Source: Symsagittifera roscoffensis (Eukaryota; Xenacoelomorpha; Acoela; Convolutidae). From it: a stretch of 64,000 nt of DNA. The translations under genes were made by a program, and so were the position numbers. Each line of letters opens with the position of its first letter. The stretch's first letter is position 1. Of this stretch, positions 35,946 through 44,441 are shown one piece after another. The notes below the pieces were generated by a model, which saw only the letters and a program-made list of their open reading frames with translations, was not told the DNA's origin and ran no database searches. The stretch covers positions 32,267,710 to 32,331,709 of the forward strand of contig NC_087069.1 of NCBI RefSeq assembly GCF_963678635.1, written 5' to 3'.

Positions 35946-36238
35946 TGAGAAGACTTGCAGAGATGCTACTTTTATTAATTTTTCTTCTTTCGTTACTTAC
36001 ATCAGCAATATTTCTTATTTTCTACAGCAAACAACTTTTGGTCATTTATTTTTTCGATTGCTTTTGTGTATATTTTTACTTATTTGGAAGACTTAAGTCC
36101 TTGAAGGTTCCTCTGATTGGATACGACAACTTGAACAAAAATGAACTTTTTTTTGATTGGAAACGACAATGTGTAAAATGGAGCTTTGTTTCCAATTGGA
36201 CACGAGTTTTCTATAAGAATTCCATAAAAGGAAACTAA
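35945..36238 (+). CDS. Small membrane protein of Maverick left arm
   Basis: ATG at 35,945 overlaps the upstream stop as TGATG. The predicted 97-residue protein starts MRRLAEMLLLLIFLLSLLTS and has one long or two close hydrophobic segments (residues 7-27 and 30-50), then a polar tail. The tail is encoded by a region that also holds repeated ATTGG-ACGA elements (36,116-36,290), so either the coding part ends earlier in function or promoter repeats lie in coding sequence. The hydrophobic start could be a signal anchor. No family recognised. Confidence 0.45.
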   Translation: MRRLAEMLLLLIFLLSLLTSAIFLIFYSKQLLVIYFFDCFCVYFYLFGRLKSLKVPLIGYDNLNKNELFFDWKRQCVKWSFVSNWTRVFYKNSIKGN

Positions 36239-36290
36239 AATCTGATTGGACACGAGTACAATCCAAATAAGAAAAATTCATTCTGATTGG
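36110..36290 (+). promoter_or_regulatory. Array of five TGATTGGA-ACGA (inverted CCAAT) elements
   Basis: ATTGG occurs at 36,116, 36,156, 36,195, 36,244 and 36,286, spaced 39-49 bp, four of them followed by ACGAC or ACGAG. Regular spacing upstream of the gene at 36,481 suggests a promoter with NF-Y-like (CCAAT) sites. Only the sequence pattern supports this. Confidence 0.5.
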
Positions 36291-36480
36291 TTAAACCCAC
36301 ACATTCCAGTTGAAGGTACCCCTCGCTCTTAACTAAAAATCATTTTATTTTCAACTTAACTACCGTCAACTACCTCCTCTCTCAGCTCTTAATACATTAA
36401 TTTCAACATAACTACCGGCAACTTTCTTCCTCTCATTTGTAAATCTTGTTTTTAATCATTTACTCAACTTATTGCTCAAA

Positions 36481-36984
36481 ATGATCTTCTCAGTACAAAA
36501 CAACAGCCTTATGTTCTCGGTGGAATTTTCGGCTGATTTAGTACAAATCCAAGTGCGAGAAACAGTTTGTGGAGTTTTTCTGGCACGAATGGACATCCCA
36601 ATCCAAGTCTGGCATATGGTGGAGGTGATGCGCAGGGATTTCAACGAACATCATTTAACGCAAGTACCTCCTACAGAGAATCAACTTGGAGAAATGCAAA
36701 TGATGGAGGAAGTGGCCGAACATGTGGGAATGAACTACCCCAAAATTCCTGACTCTAGATATGTGGCCCAACCATTCGACGATTTCCTCTTTCCTTGGGA
36801 AGAGGGATCTGTGGACAACCCAATTACCATCGAAGAGGATGAGGGGTTCTCTGAGCCAAGAACTCCAGTCAGCGAACCACCAAGACAACCACCAGTGATG
36901 GAAGCAAGACCAGCTTTGCGCTCCATTGAGATTTTGCAAAATTTTGAGAACTCAGCTGCTCGACAGCTCTTTGATCTGTAAATA
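36481..36984 (+). CDS. Acidic Maverick protein, unknown (166 aa)
   Basis: ATG at 36,481 is the first in the frame after a 5' region with a duplicated TTTTCAACTTAACTACCG-like segment (36,350-36,430). The protein begins MIFSVQNNSLMFSVEF, has a predicted beta-rich first third, a helical middle with VWHMVEVMRRDFNEHH, and an acidic Pro-rich tail (PITIEEDEGFSEP, then PPRQPPV) ending NSAARQLFDL. The tail could be a short linear interaction region. The frame is fully open, in contrast to the enzymes. No homologue recognised. Confidence 0.6.
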
Positions 36985-36999
36985 AATTGGTTACTGTCT

Positions 37000-37803
37000 T
37001 GTGCGTTGTAATTTAATTTCTTTGTATCTAGTAAATTTATTTTCAAGAGATAGGAACAAAGAGATCATAGAAAATTTTATTAAAAAATTTCAATGGTAAA
37101 AATTTGTTAAAAATGAAGCTAATTATGCATCTGGTAAATACTTTTATAGAATTTTGTTAGAAAGATGGCAAAAAATTTAAACCAATTTTGCAAGCATGTT
37201 AAAAACTTTACATTAATTTTTGCACCATGCAAAACTTTTCATATTTTTTTTTACACACTTGTTAAAAAAATCAAAGAAAATCTCGCAAATTAAGAAAAAT
37301 TTCATTAAATATTTTCGCATTTTAAAGAAAACTGAAAGAGGATTTCCTTACAAATTTAATAATTAAAGAAAATGAAAATCTTTGTTTTAGTTTTGATCAT
37401 AAAAAAAATCTTTTTTGCATGTATATTAATCAAAATTATTGGAAAAACAATGTATTAAGATAGGAAATAGCACTCAAAGTCAGCAATTTCGAAAAATTTT
37501 TAGCATTAATTTAACAAGTTTTTTACAATAAAATTTTGCAGTTTTTGCATATGAATAAGAAAAAATAAGATAGATTTGCATTTGGTTTCAAAAAAACCAC
37601 GAAAAAACTTGCATCTAACACAAAAATTTGTTGAAAATTTTTGCACACTTGCTGAAAAAACCAAAACAGTTTTTGCATCTTGTAAAAAAGTTTAATTAAA
37701 TTTTTGCAAACGTGTTGAAAAAATCGAACCAAAATTTGCATCTTGCGAAAAAACTCTTGATTTAAATAAAAACAATTTTGACAAGATTTTTATTAACAAA
37801 TAT
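37000..37803. repeat. AT-rich degenerate TTTTTGCA repeats with an internal copy of a TIR iteron
   Basis: Repeated units with AATTTTTGCA, ACTTGTTGAAAAAA and TTTTGCATCTTG occur from 37,170 to 37,760. At 37,449-37,470 AATGTATTAAGATAGG repeats the TIR iteron almost exactly. No gene is supported; the minus-strand frame at 37,523-37,741 is repeat-derived. Confidence 0.6.
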
Positions 37804-38400
37804 TCAATTATTATTAGAAAAATTGATACGCTCACTATTTACGGTACCAAAACCATCAATAAAACAATCAACAATTTTCAACAAGTCAGTCTCATACTTT
37901 GAGTTTTGAACTTTTCGAATCCTTTCCGAAAAAGCTGATCTGAGAGTCTGAGTGGACGCAAGCTTCTGAGCAGAACTGAGACAATGTCTTTTGAATTTTT
38001 TTCGCAGCAGTCGTTTCTTTGCAACACTGGGTAATTTTTCCGGTATTCTACATTTCAAGTTGTGTTCGACTGCACGATTCAATTGATCGAAAATTTCACC
38101 TCTTGATGAAATAATATTGAAATAAAATCTGTATTTGTATAAAGTATATATACAGTCAACAATTTGATAAGTGAAATGATATTTATCTAATCTTTGCAAA
38201 ATCTGATCGAGCGATGATCCGATTAATACTAAGTGAAATTTGCAATTTTCTACTGGGCAGAATAATGAATGGTTAGATACACAGTAGTCTTGGGTGACAA
38301 TAAATTTTTCATAAAAGTTTTCTGAGACAGAGATAAAAAGAGATTTTGCATTGTAGTCCGAATAAAAAGTGGGATATGCTTGACACATAGCAGATGCCAT
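37804..38400 (-). CDS. Maverick protein of unknown function, basic C-terminal half (198 aa)
   Basis: ATG at 38,400 (minus strand), stop at 37,804. The first 100 residues are mixed alpha/beta with several Cys (CVSNHSLFCPVENCKFHLVL), suggestive of a compact, perhaps metal-binding domain. The second half has a highly basic helix (KKRLLRKKFKRHCL) fitting nucleic-acid binding or nuclear targeting. It is transcribed away from the right-hand gene cluster, sharing the spacer 38,401-38,638 with it. Open throughout. Family unknown. Confidence 0.6.
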   Translation of the reverse strand: MASAMCQAYPTFYSDYNAKSLFISVSENFYEKFIVTQDYCVSNHSLFCPVENCKFHLVLIGSSLDQILQRLDKYHFTYQIVDCIYTLYKYRFYFNIISSRGEIFDQLNRAVEHNLKCRIPEKLPSVAKKRLLRKKFKRHCLSSAQKLASTQTLRSAFSERIRKVQNSKYETDLLKIVDCFIDGFGTVNSERINFSNNN

Positions 38401-38638
38401 CACCGATTACTTGTTGAAAATGATTTTTATCTATACTGAAATGCTTATATAGTAGTTCCATCACCTACGCAATGTCCAAATTTGGATCATCACCTACTCA
38501 TTATTCCATATAAAGTAATAATACGTTACATGGATTGTACAGTGAGTCATCTAGATTTCCTAATTTCTACAAATTTACAAATATCATTATTTTGAAATAT
38601 CTACTACTGATCAGTTGGTTCTGAATCTTAAATCAAAA
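38401..38638. promoter_or_regulatory. Second divergent spacer, shares CACC-CTACGCAAT motif with the PolB spacer
   Basis: TCACCTACGCAATG at about 38,460 and TCACCTACTCATT at about 38,491 resemble the CACCGCCTACGCAATT element in the 60-bp repeats at 35.1 kb. Both spacers separate divergent genes of the same element, which points to a shared element-specific promoter motif. Confidence 0.5.
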
Positions 38639-39178
38639 ATGTATTCACGAAAAGATATCCTTCCCAACTATATTGAATTTGCTAAGAACCAAAAAAGGAT
38701 TGGGAGATTTTCTTGGTCCCAAAAACCCTACAACGGAAAAATTTACTTTGAACCTTGCTTCCAATTGCTAAAGAAAAATGAATCTGGACAAATCGAAAAA
38801 ACCCAGCAAGTCTATCTCGGTGAAAAAGAAGGGGAAAGGATATCAGCAATACGGAATACTGTTATTCACGATGCTGAAAACCTTGGACTCGTTCCTGTAT
38901 TGGAACCCTATTCTGACAAAGACTCAACCATGGAGCAGGAACTTGCGAACTGTCATGCGGCGTATGACGTAGCAACAGACAAGAAGAGAAGGGTGTGTGT
39001 CACAATCAAGAAGTACAGTGCGAACAAGCCACCCTACATTCAGATTCGACTCTTCACTGCAAAGGAGAAAGAAGTCTTGAAGCAAGTTGCCTATGTCAAC
39101 TATACTTTGAACGAATTCAAAGAACTTGCCCAAGTCTTGGGAGATTATATGTTTGTTGAGAACTGTAATGTTCAATAA
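38639..39178 (+). CDS. Maverick protein, possible PC4-like C-terminal fold (179 aa)
   Basis: First ATG of the frame is at 38,639; a longer reading needs a TTG. The protein is beta-rich: RFSWSQKPYNGKIYF, then a charged middle, then RVCVTIKKYSANKPPYIQIR and a terminal helix with NEFKELAQVLGDY. The strand-strand-helix ending resembles the single-stranded-DNA-binding fold of transcription coactivator PC4, an idea strengthened by the neighbouring gene with a similar ending. Such a protein could coat single-stranded replication intermediates of a protein-primed genome. Inference from pattern only. Confidence 0.6.
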   Translation: MYSRKDILPNYIEFAKNQKRIGRFSWSQKPYNGKIYFEPCFQLLKKNESGQIEKTQQVYLGEKEGERISAIRNTVIHDAENLGLVPVLEPYSDKDSTMEQELANCHAAYDVATDKKRRVCVTIKKYSANKPPYIQIRLFTAKEKEVLKQVAYVNYTLNEFKELAQVLGDYMFVENCNVQ

Positions 39179-39267
39179 TTTCGTTGTTGAGAGATGTTAT
39201 TATAGTAATGTAATTCAAATATTCATCTTCTTGAATCATTTTTTAAAACTTCTTTGAGCTGAGCAGT

Positions 39268-39621
39268 ATGAGTTGGAACATTGGTTTTTCCAGAAATCTT
39301 GTTTTAAAGCTTCAAAATAAATTGGGACTTTTTCATATCGTCTTACAAGAAAAGTCCCAGAAATTTTCACTAACAGTTTTGGAATCTCAAAATTTACCAA
39401 AATTGCAAGATTTGGATACAGAATCACAAATTTCTCAATTTGAGTGGACTTTGCATAATGGAAGACGAAAAATTTTTCTAAGTTATCGTTCAGATATTAA
39501 CAAAATAGATCTTATAGAGTATCGTAGAAAAGGAAACACTTGGAAGAACAATCAGAATTTTCAGTTGGAAAAAAAAGAGTATGATAATTTAGTTGATTTT
39601 ATCCCCTCAGTTTTGTCTTAA
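39268..39621 (+). CDS. Maverick protein, possible PC4-like fold (117 aa)
   Basis: ATG at 39,268, preceded by GAGCAG. Beta strands in the first half (LVLKLQNKLGLFHIVLQE) are followed by FEWTLHNGRRKIFLSYR and then KIDLIEYRRKGNTW and a helix ending YDNLVDFIPSVLS. The last 45 residues have the strand, IxEYRR-type strand, KK-hydrophobic helix layout of PC4. Intact frame. It is 89 bp after the preceding gene and in the same direction, so the two may be a duplicated pair. No experimental family link known to me. Confidence 0.55.
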   Translation: MSWNIGFSRNLVLKLQNKLGLFHIVLQEKSQKFSLTVLESQNLPKLQDLDTESQISQFEWTLHNGRRKIFLSYRSDINKIDLIEYRRKGNTWKNNQNFQLEKKEYDNLVDFIPSVLS

Positions 39622-39673
39622 GTAGAAGCATTCAAAAAAACTTGTATCATTATTGACGCATGCACTGTAGAAA

Positions 39674-40077
39674 ATGAACGTTCAGAAATTGAATGAAATT
39701 CTCAGAAATTTTGATTTGATAAAGCATGACTTTTTATCAAATACAAAAAGAAAAAATTACTTTCTTTGTACCTGTATTGTTTTGGACCCAAAAAAAATTT
39801 GAAAGAAATGGACCAAAAATTTCCTTTTGGAGGTCTAATTGGATACGGAAATTCTTGTATGGATTACTTTTTTGCAAATTCAAAAATTTTTAGACTTCAT
39901 GAAATTTTACATGATGCAGCTGGATCTGTGAATTCTACTACTTATAAGGGACCTGGTTATTGTTATGTTTTACCTAGATTTGCAAGTTCTTGTTTTCATG
40001 GTCACGTGACTGGATTAATCTTTTGTTTATATGTTAAAATTTCTGCTTCATCAGTATATGCATTGTTCGATTGTTAG
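39674..40077 (+). pseudogene. Conserved Maverick gene, unknown, with homopolymer frameshift
   Basis: ATG at 39,674 opens a frame of 43 codons ending in TGA at about 39,802. Overlapping it, another frame continues with FPFGGLIGYGNSCMDYFFA and a Cys/Gly-rich end (GPGYCYVLPRFASSCFHGH) to a TAG at 40,075-40,077. The switch falls at the A8 run near 39,790-39,797, so one base would join them into about 134 residues. The GGLIGYG...LHEILHD pattern is one I associate with small Polinton proteins of other animals, function unknown. Confidence 0.55.
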
Positions 40078-40116
40078 TTATTCTAACAAAAATTTTCAGC
40101 GAAAACAGTTACCATC

Positions 40117-40587
40117 ATGAGTCTAGTTGTTTTGGATATTGAGTGTATTGAAAACAAAATAGTTAAAGAGTTAGGAGTTTATCAAAATGGACAAACTGTG
40201 GGATATTCCTTTCTTCCTCCCAAAAAGTTCAAAGCTACATCTCAGTCTACTTGGTGTACGAAGCATCTTCATGGAATCAATTGGAACAGTGGCCATGAAA
40301 AATATACTGAGCTTGAAAAAATATTGAAAAAACTAAAAGCTCCAGAAAAGGAGTTTTTTGTAAAAGATTATGAAAAATGTAAAATTCTGTCAGAAATTTT
40401 GGAAACAAAGGTTACAAACTTGGATGACTACGCATGTCCAAAAGTTCAGAATTTGATTTTCAAAGCTGAAGAATATGATTGGAGGTGTAGCAACTACCCA
40501 TTTCGTCATGCAAATACTCTTCACTGTGCAGAAAGAAAAGCATTTGCATACGGAACATGGACTCGATGTTTTTTTAATAAATTGTAA
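40117..40587 (+). CDS. Maverick exonuclease-like (RNase H-fold) protein, 156 aa
   Basis: ATG at 40,117 lies 15 bp after AATTTTCAG, a nematode-style acceptor. The start MSLVVLDIECIE has the D-x-E pattern (D7, E9) of DEDD-type 3'-5' exonucleases within a hydrophobic strand, followed by KELGVYQNGQ like a second strand. The C-terminal part has conserved-looking CSNYPFRHANTLHCAERKAF. I do not see all four acidic residues with certainty, so activity is uncertain. It could also be a capsid-associated factor with that fold. The frame is intact. Confidence 0.55.
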   Translation: MSLVVLDIECIENKIVKELGVYQNGQTVGYSFLPPKKFKATSQSTWCTKHLHGINWNSGHEKYTELEKILKKLKAPEKEFFVKDYEKCKILSEILETKVTNLDDYACPKVQNLIFKAEEYDWRCSNYPFRHANTLHCAERKAFAYGTWTRCFFNKL

Positions 40588-40636
40588 TTTACCTTAATAA
40601 TTTAGTCATTATCAATTTCTTCATTCCAGAGTTGAG

Positions 40637-40900
40637 ATGGGTGATGAATGTGACAAGCAATTAAATTTAGGAAATGTTGTTTTTGATGAGGAGAATCATG
40701 AACGAAAATCTTGGAAGTTTTTTGGACGTACGTGTAATAGATCTCTTTTAGTGTTTATGTGCCGTTTTTTTGTCATAGTTTTAATACTAGCATGTGCAAT
40801 CGTTCGAATAATGTTATCCACTACATGTGAAGAAACAACTGTTTGGGTAGCAATTTTATCAAGTACAAACGGTTATATTTTACCTTCTCTAAAGGTATGA
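40637..40900 (+). CDS. Small Maverick membrane protein (87 aa)
   Basis: ATG at 40,637, 8 bp after TTCATTCCAG. A polar N-terminus (34 residues with Cys and acidic residues) precedes a membrane segment LLVFMCRFFVIVLILACAIV (about residues 35-54) and a short conserved-looking outer part with TTCEETTVWVAI. The stop overlaps the ATPase start as ATGA (40,897-40,900). It is probably a single-pass protein of the particle or assembly membrane. Confidence 0.65.
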   Translation: MGDECDKQLNLGNVVFDEENHERKSWKFFGRTCNRSLLVFMCRFFVIVLILACAIVRIMLSTTCEETTVWVAILSSTNGYILPSLKV

Positions 40901-41703
40901 ATAAAATAATTTCTACCAAAGAACGAGTTTTTATTTCTTTAGTTGGACCGAATGGATCTGGAAAATCACATCTTATTTTTGAGTGGTTAAAAATTGGTAC
41001 ATTTCAACCAAAGTTTGACAAAATTTTTTATTTTTATCAACATTATCAACCTCTTTATGGACAAATGCAAAGAAAAAACCTTAAGTTTATCCAAGGAGTT
41101 GACTTTGAACTGATTGAAAACCTTCCCAATAATGGAACAAAATACCTGTTAATATTTGATGACTCTTGTGAAGAAATTTCAAATTCTAAGCAGTTTGTAA
41201 AAGTTGCTACTGCTGGAAGACACAGGGGACTGAATACAATATATATTAAGCATAACTTGTTTCATCAAAGCTAATTGGGAAAAGATGTTGAGTTACAAGA
41301 TACACATATAGTCCTATTCAAGTCACCGAGAGATGTTTTACAAATCAATACATTAAGTCAACAACTAGGTCTAGGATCACAATTGAAAGAGTGGTATCAA
41401 GATGCAACATCTACTCCTTATGGTCATTTACTCATTGATTTAACTCCAAAAACAGTTGATTCGCTAAGATATTGCACAAACAGTGGTTCAGTTCCATCAA
41501 AGTTTTATCTACCAGCAGGAACAGAAACTAAATTTTTGGACGATGAGCATACAATACGTCTCTATACTCCCAATATTCCAAACATTTTCCCAAAAACTTC
41601 AAAAACAATTCATCCTCCATTGTCCAAAAAGTTTCATTCAATTCCCCAGCGAATGTCTAGTAAACTTACTACGAGGCAAGCTAAAGGATCTTCGAAAAGT
41701 TGA
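40897..41703 (+). pseudogene. FtsK/HerA-type packaging ATPase of Maverick, one in-frame stop
   Basis: ATG at 40,897 overlaps the previous stop. Walker A is VGPNGSGKSH (about residues 17-26) and Walker B YLLIFDDS (about residues 87-94). A conserved KHNLFHQS follows, interrupted by a TAA at 41,272-41,274; the frame then continues unbroken with THIVLFKSPRDV, LGLG and YCTNSGSVPSKF to 41,703. The stop most simply comes from a single substitution of a lysine codon. Such A32-like ATPases pump DNA into preformed capsids. The length without the stop (about 268 codons) fits the family. Confidence 0.85.
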
Positions 41704-41839
41704 CGTAGGATCTTCGAAATATCAGAACTCACACGAAGAAGAACTTCACTGCATAAAAGGAAAACTATTTTGAGCTCGCCAAAAGGCTTACAATTAATAT
41801 CTGTTATCACTCCTTTTGTCATTAAACGATTGACGTACT

Positions 41840-42250
41840 ATGGATCAGTTTGTTCTAATTCCTTACTCAATTTATCAATCACAAAGCACACTTCCAAAAA
41901 AACCAAAATTGGAACAAAAGCAAGAAAAAGAGGAGATTGTACCAAAAAATTTTGATTCTATTTACAGTGCTGTAAATGCAAAGTTGAAAACGAGTAACAA
42001 TAAGCACCTTATTGATTTAATTTTGAACTCTCCTAGAATTAGACTAAGTCAGTCAGAAAATATCATATTAGATAATCGAGACACAAAAGAATCAATTGTA
42101 GACTTTGTGTGTGCACTAAAACGAAAAAATACCGACTTTCCCGATATTTACTTTACCATTTTGGAAGCAACTCAAATTCCACCTAAATTTGTTGCCAACA
42201 AGAATGCCAAAGCGAAAGACAGAGGAACTTGGATCCCTTTCAAAATCTGA
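41840..42250 (+). CDS. Maverick protein upstream of integrase, unknown (136 aa)
   Basis: ATG at 41,840; open to TGA at 42,248-42,250, overlapping the integrase start by 47 bp in another frame. The first 40 residues are Lys/Gln/Glu-rich (LPKKPKLEQKQEKEE), followed by a predicted helical part with HLIDLILNSPRIR and a final part with FVCALKRKNTDFPDIYF. The position between ATPase and integrase suggests a structural or integration cofactor. No recognised motif. Confidence 0.6.
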   Translation: MDQFVLIPYSIYQSQSTLPKKPKLEQKQEKEEIVPKNFDSIYSAVNAKLKTSNNKHLIDLILNSPRIRLSQSENIILDNRDTKESIVDFVCALKRKNTDFPDIYFTILEATQIPPKFVANKNAKAKDRGTWIPFKI

Positions 42251-43142
42251 AAAGGTAAGTCTGAACAGATTGTATTCTAGGGGTAGAGCTGCGTACGGTT
42301 CTGTGCGAAACTTGAGTAAAGCAAGCGGATTGTCAAAAAAGAAAGTAGAACAGTTTTTACAAACCAAGACATCGTATACAAAATTTGGTCCCCAAATCAG
42401 ACGTTTTCGAATATTTCAAGCATTTTCAAAATATATAAATGAAATTTGGTGTATGGATTTGGCATTTGTGGACAAACTAGCCAGTCAAAACAAGTCAAAT
42501 ATTTATTGGTTGCTGTTGATGTTTTTTCGCGATTTGTCAGAGTTCAAACAATGAAAACTAAATATGCCAAAGACACTTTGCAAGCTTTCAAAAAAAATGA
42601 TTTCTCGAAAAAACACTCCTGAAAAGCTTTGGGTTGATAAAAGAACGGAATATGGAGGAATTTTCAAAAAATTTTGCAAGGAAAAAAGCATTGAAGTTTA
42701 CTCGACCATGAGTGAAACAAAAGCTGCATTTGCAGAGAGAGCCATTCAATCATTAAAACACATTATTTACCGCTACATAGAAGATCATGGTGCAAAGTTC
42801 ATTAACAAGTTGCCGCAATTTGTGTCTACAATGAATTGTCGCATCAATAGATCTACTGGGAAACCACCTAGAGATGTCAAGAATACTGATTTCCTCTCAA
42901 TTTTGTACAATAAACCTCTAAAAAGATATATGAAACTAAAATTCAAATTTGGAGACAGAGTGAGAATTTCAAAGAATGATATTCCGTTCCGAAAAGTATA
43001 TAAACCACAATTTACAGATGAAATTTTTGAAATTTCGGCAGTCTCTACAAAAAAGCCTCCAACATACATCATCAAAGATCTCGACAAAGAGGAAATTCTT
43101 GGAAAATTTTATGAAAAAGAGCTTAGAAAATGTTCTGATTAA
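42204..43142 (+). pseudogene. Retroviral-type integrase of Maverick, two frameshifts
   Basis: ATG at 42,204. The basic N-terminal domain (RGRAAYGSVRNLSKASGLSK) is helix-turn-helix-like. The DDE core has IWCMDLAFVD with the first Asp, WVDKRTEYGG with the second, and AFAERAIQSLK with the Glu. A C-terminal SH3/chromo-like part has KFKFGDRVRISKND. The frame shifts at about 42,486-42,493 and back at the A8 run 42,590-42,597; the segment between is readable in frame 2. It is of the type of C. elegans F54H12.3. Both shifts are in A-rich runs, so base errors cannot be excluded. All catalytic residues are present. Confidence 0.88.
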
Positions 43143-43184
43143 AGGTAAATCATTTTTAAACTAAATTTTTACCGATCAGTTGTC

Positions 43185-44049
43185 ATGGATTCTTTCACTA
43201 TTGAGTTGGTTTCCAACGCTTCTTTTAATTGTTATCCGAATAATAGTCTTAGTTCTTTTACAAATAGAACTAAGTTATCCAAATACATTTTATCCAAGTT
43301 ATCCAAAGTTATCCAAATACATTTGAAAGGAGAATGGGAGGTTGCTATTTCAGAAATCTCATACCCTTCTTTGTACCAAAATGTTACAGAGGGAAAGTTT
43401 ACATTCGTAGATGGAAGAGAAAGTTCTGAGGAGAAAAGAAAGATTGTACCGATGAACATTGAACCAGGATTGTATCCAAGTATTGTTGATATAGTTGTAG
43501 CCATGAACAACAAAATTCGAGAACGTCTAGGAGCTCAAGTTTTTGAATATAACGGAATCTATGTATCACTAGATAAAATTACACAAAAAGTTGCTGTTCA
43601 TTTACCTGAGAGTCAATCAGTGTTTATAATTCAGAGTGCTGATTTGAGCCACATTTTTGGTTGTGATTTAGAACAAAATCAAACAAGGGATATAATGGAA
43701 GGAAAAGGTCCACATTATCCTCAGTATTCTTACGACATTATAAGAATACATTCCCTAATGATATACAGTGATATTATAGAATATAACATAGTTGGTGATA
43801 CAAAGACTCCCTTATTGCGTTGTATTCCCTTTTATCTCCAAAGTGAAGAGTGGAGATATAATTTCTACAGGACAGTACATGAATTATCAATCCTTTACAA
43901 ATTTAAAGTTTAAAAAGCTGTTGAAAAATTCTTTCCACAGTATCAAGATAGAACAAAGAGATAGTACAGGCGAAAAAATTCCTTTTGTGTCCGTAGGAAT
44001 CACTCGAGTTGTTCTCTTGTTCCGCAAAATTTCGAATAATCGTTTTTGA
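43185..44049 (+). pseudogene. Minor capsid protein (penton-like jelly roll), one frameshift
   Basis: ATG at 43,185. The first 215 residues are open and beta-rich with GEWEVAISEISYPSLYQNV. Near the end, the T-run 43,830-43,833 shifts the frame: the 43,913 stop belongs to the shifted frame, while another frame continues with GDIISTGQYMNYQSF, RDSTGEKIPFVSVGITR and LFRKIS to 44,049. An upstream local duplication of AAGTTATCCAAATACATTT (43,277-43,325) adds residues shortly after the start. Penton-type minor capsid proteins form the fivefold vertices of the icosahedral particle predicted for Polintons. Confidence 0.82.
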
Positions 44050-44066
44050 TTTAAACTTCATACGAA

Positions 44067-44441
44067 ATGGTTGCTCAAAATTCAGCTGATTTCCCTATTT
44101 TCGAGGACATGCAAGACAGCGTGGAAGAGGTTTTGGAGCTCTTGCACAAACTCTTGGGAGAACTGCAATCCCCTTTATTAAAAAATATATAGTCCCAGCT
44201 GCGAAAAGAATTGGGGCAGATTTGTTTGAAATCGCTGCTCCAGAGATTGGGGAAGTTGTTAGTGGACGTAAAAAAACTCAAAACATTTGCAAAAGATGTG
44301 GGAACAAAAACAGTTCGGAAACAATTGGGAGGTGGAAAAAAGAAATATAAGCGTAGAACAGCTAGAACCAGATCCATTTCTCGAAAAAGTAGATCGAAAA
44401 ACAGTCGCTCTCGCAAAGACATTTTTGACAATATAAAATGA
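44067..44441 (+). pseudogene. Basic pVI-like structural protein of Maverick, two frameshifts
   Basis: ATG at 44,067. Frame 0 gives a short start, the T-run 44,098-44,101 shifts to a frame with RGHARQRGRGFGALAQTL and PAAKRIGADLFE, and the A7 run 44,270-44,276 returns to a frame with TKTVRKQLGGGKKKYKRR and an Arg/Ser-rich tail to the TGA at 44,439. The Gly/Arg start, hydrophobic amphipathic middle and basic tail resemble adenovirus pVI/pX-like precursors in Polintons, which are cut by the element's protease. It overlaps the capsid gene by ATGA. Confidence 0.72.

Noticed and set aside
35377-40116. Possible viral-type fusogen (as reported for some nematode Mavericks)
   Set aside because: No frame in the element is long enough or has the signal peptide, cysteine-rich ectodomain and anchor expected; the two small membrane proteins are below 100 residues.
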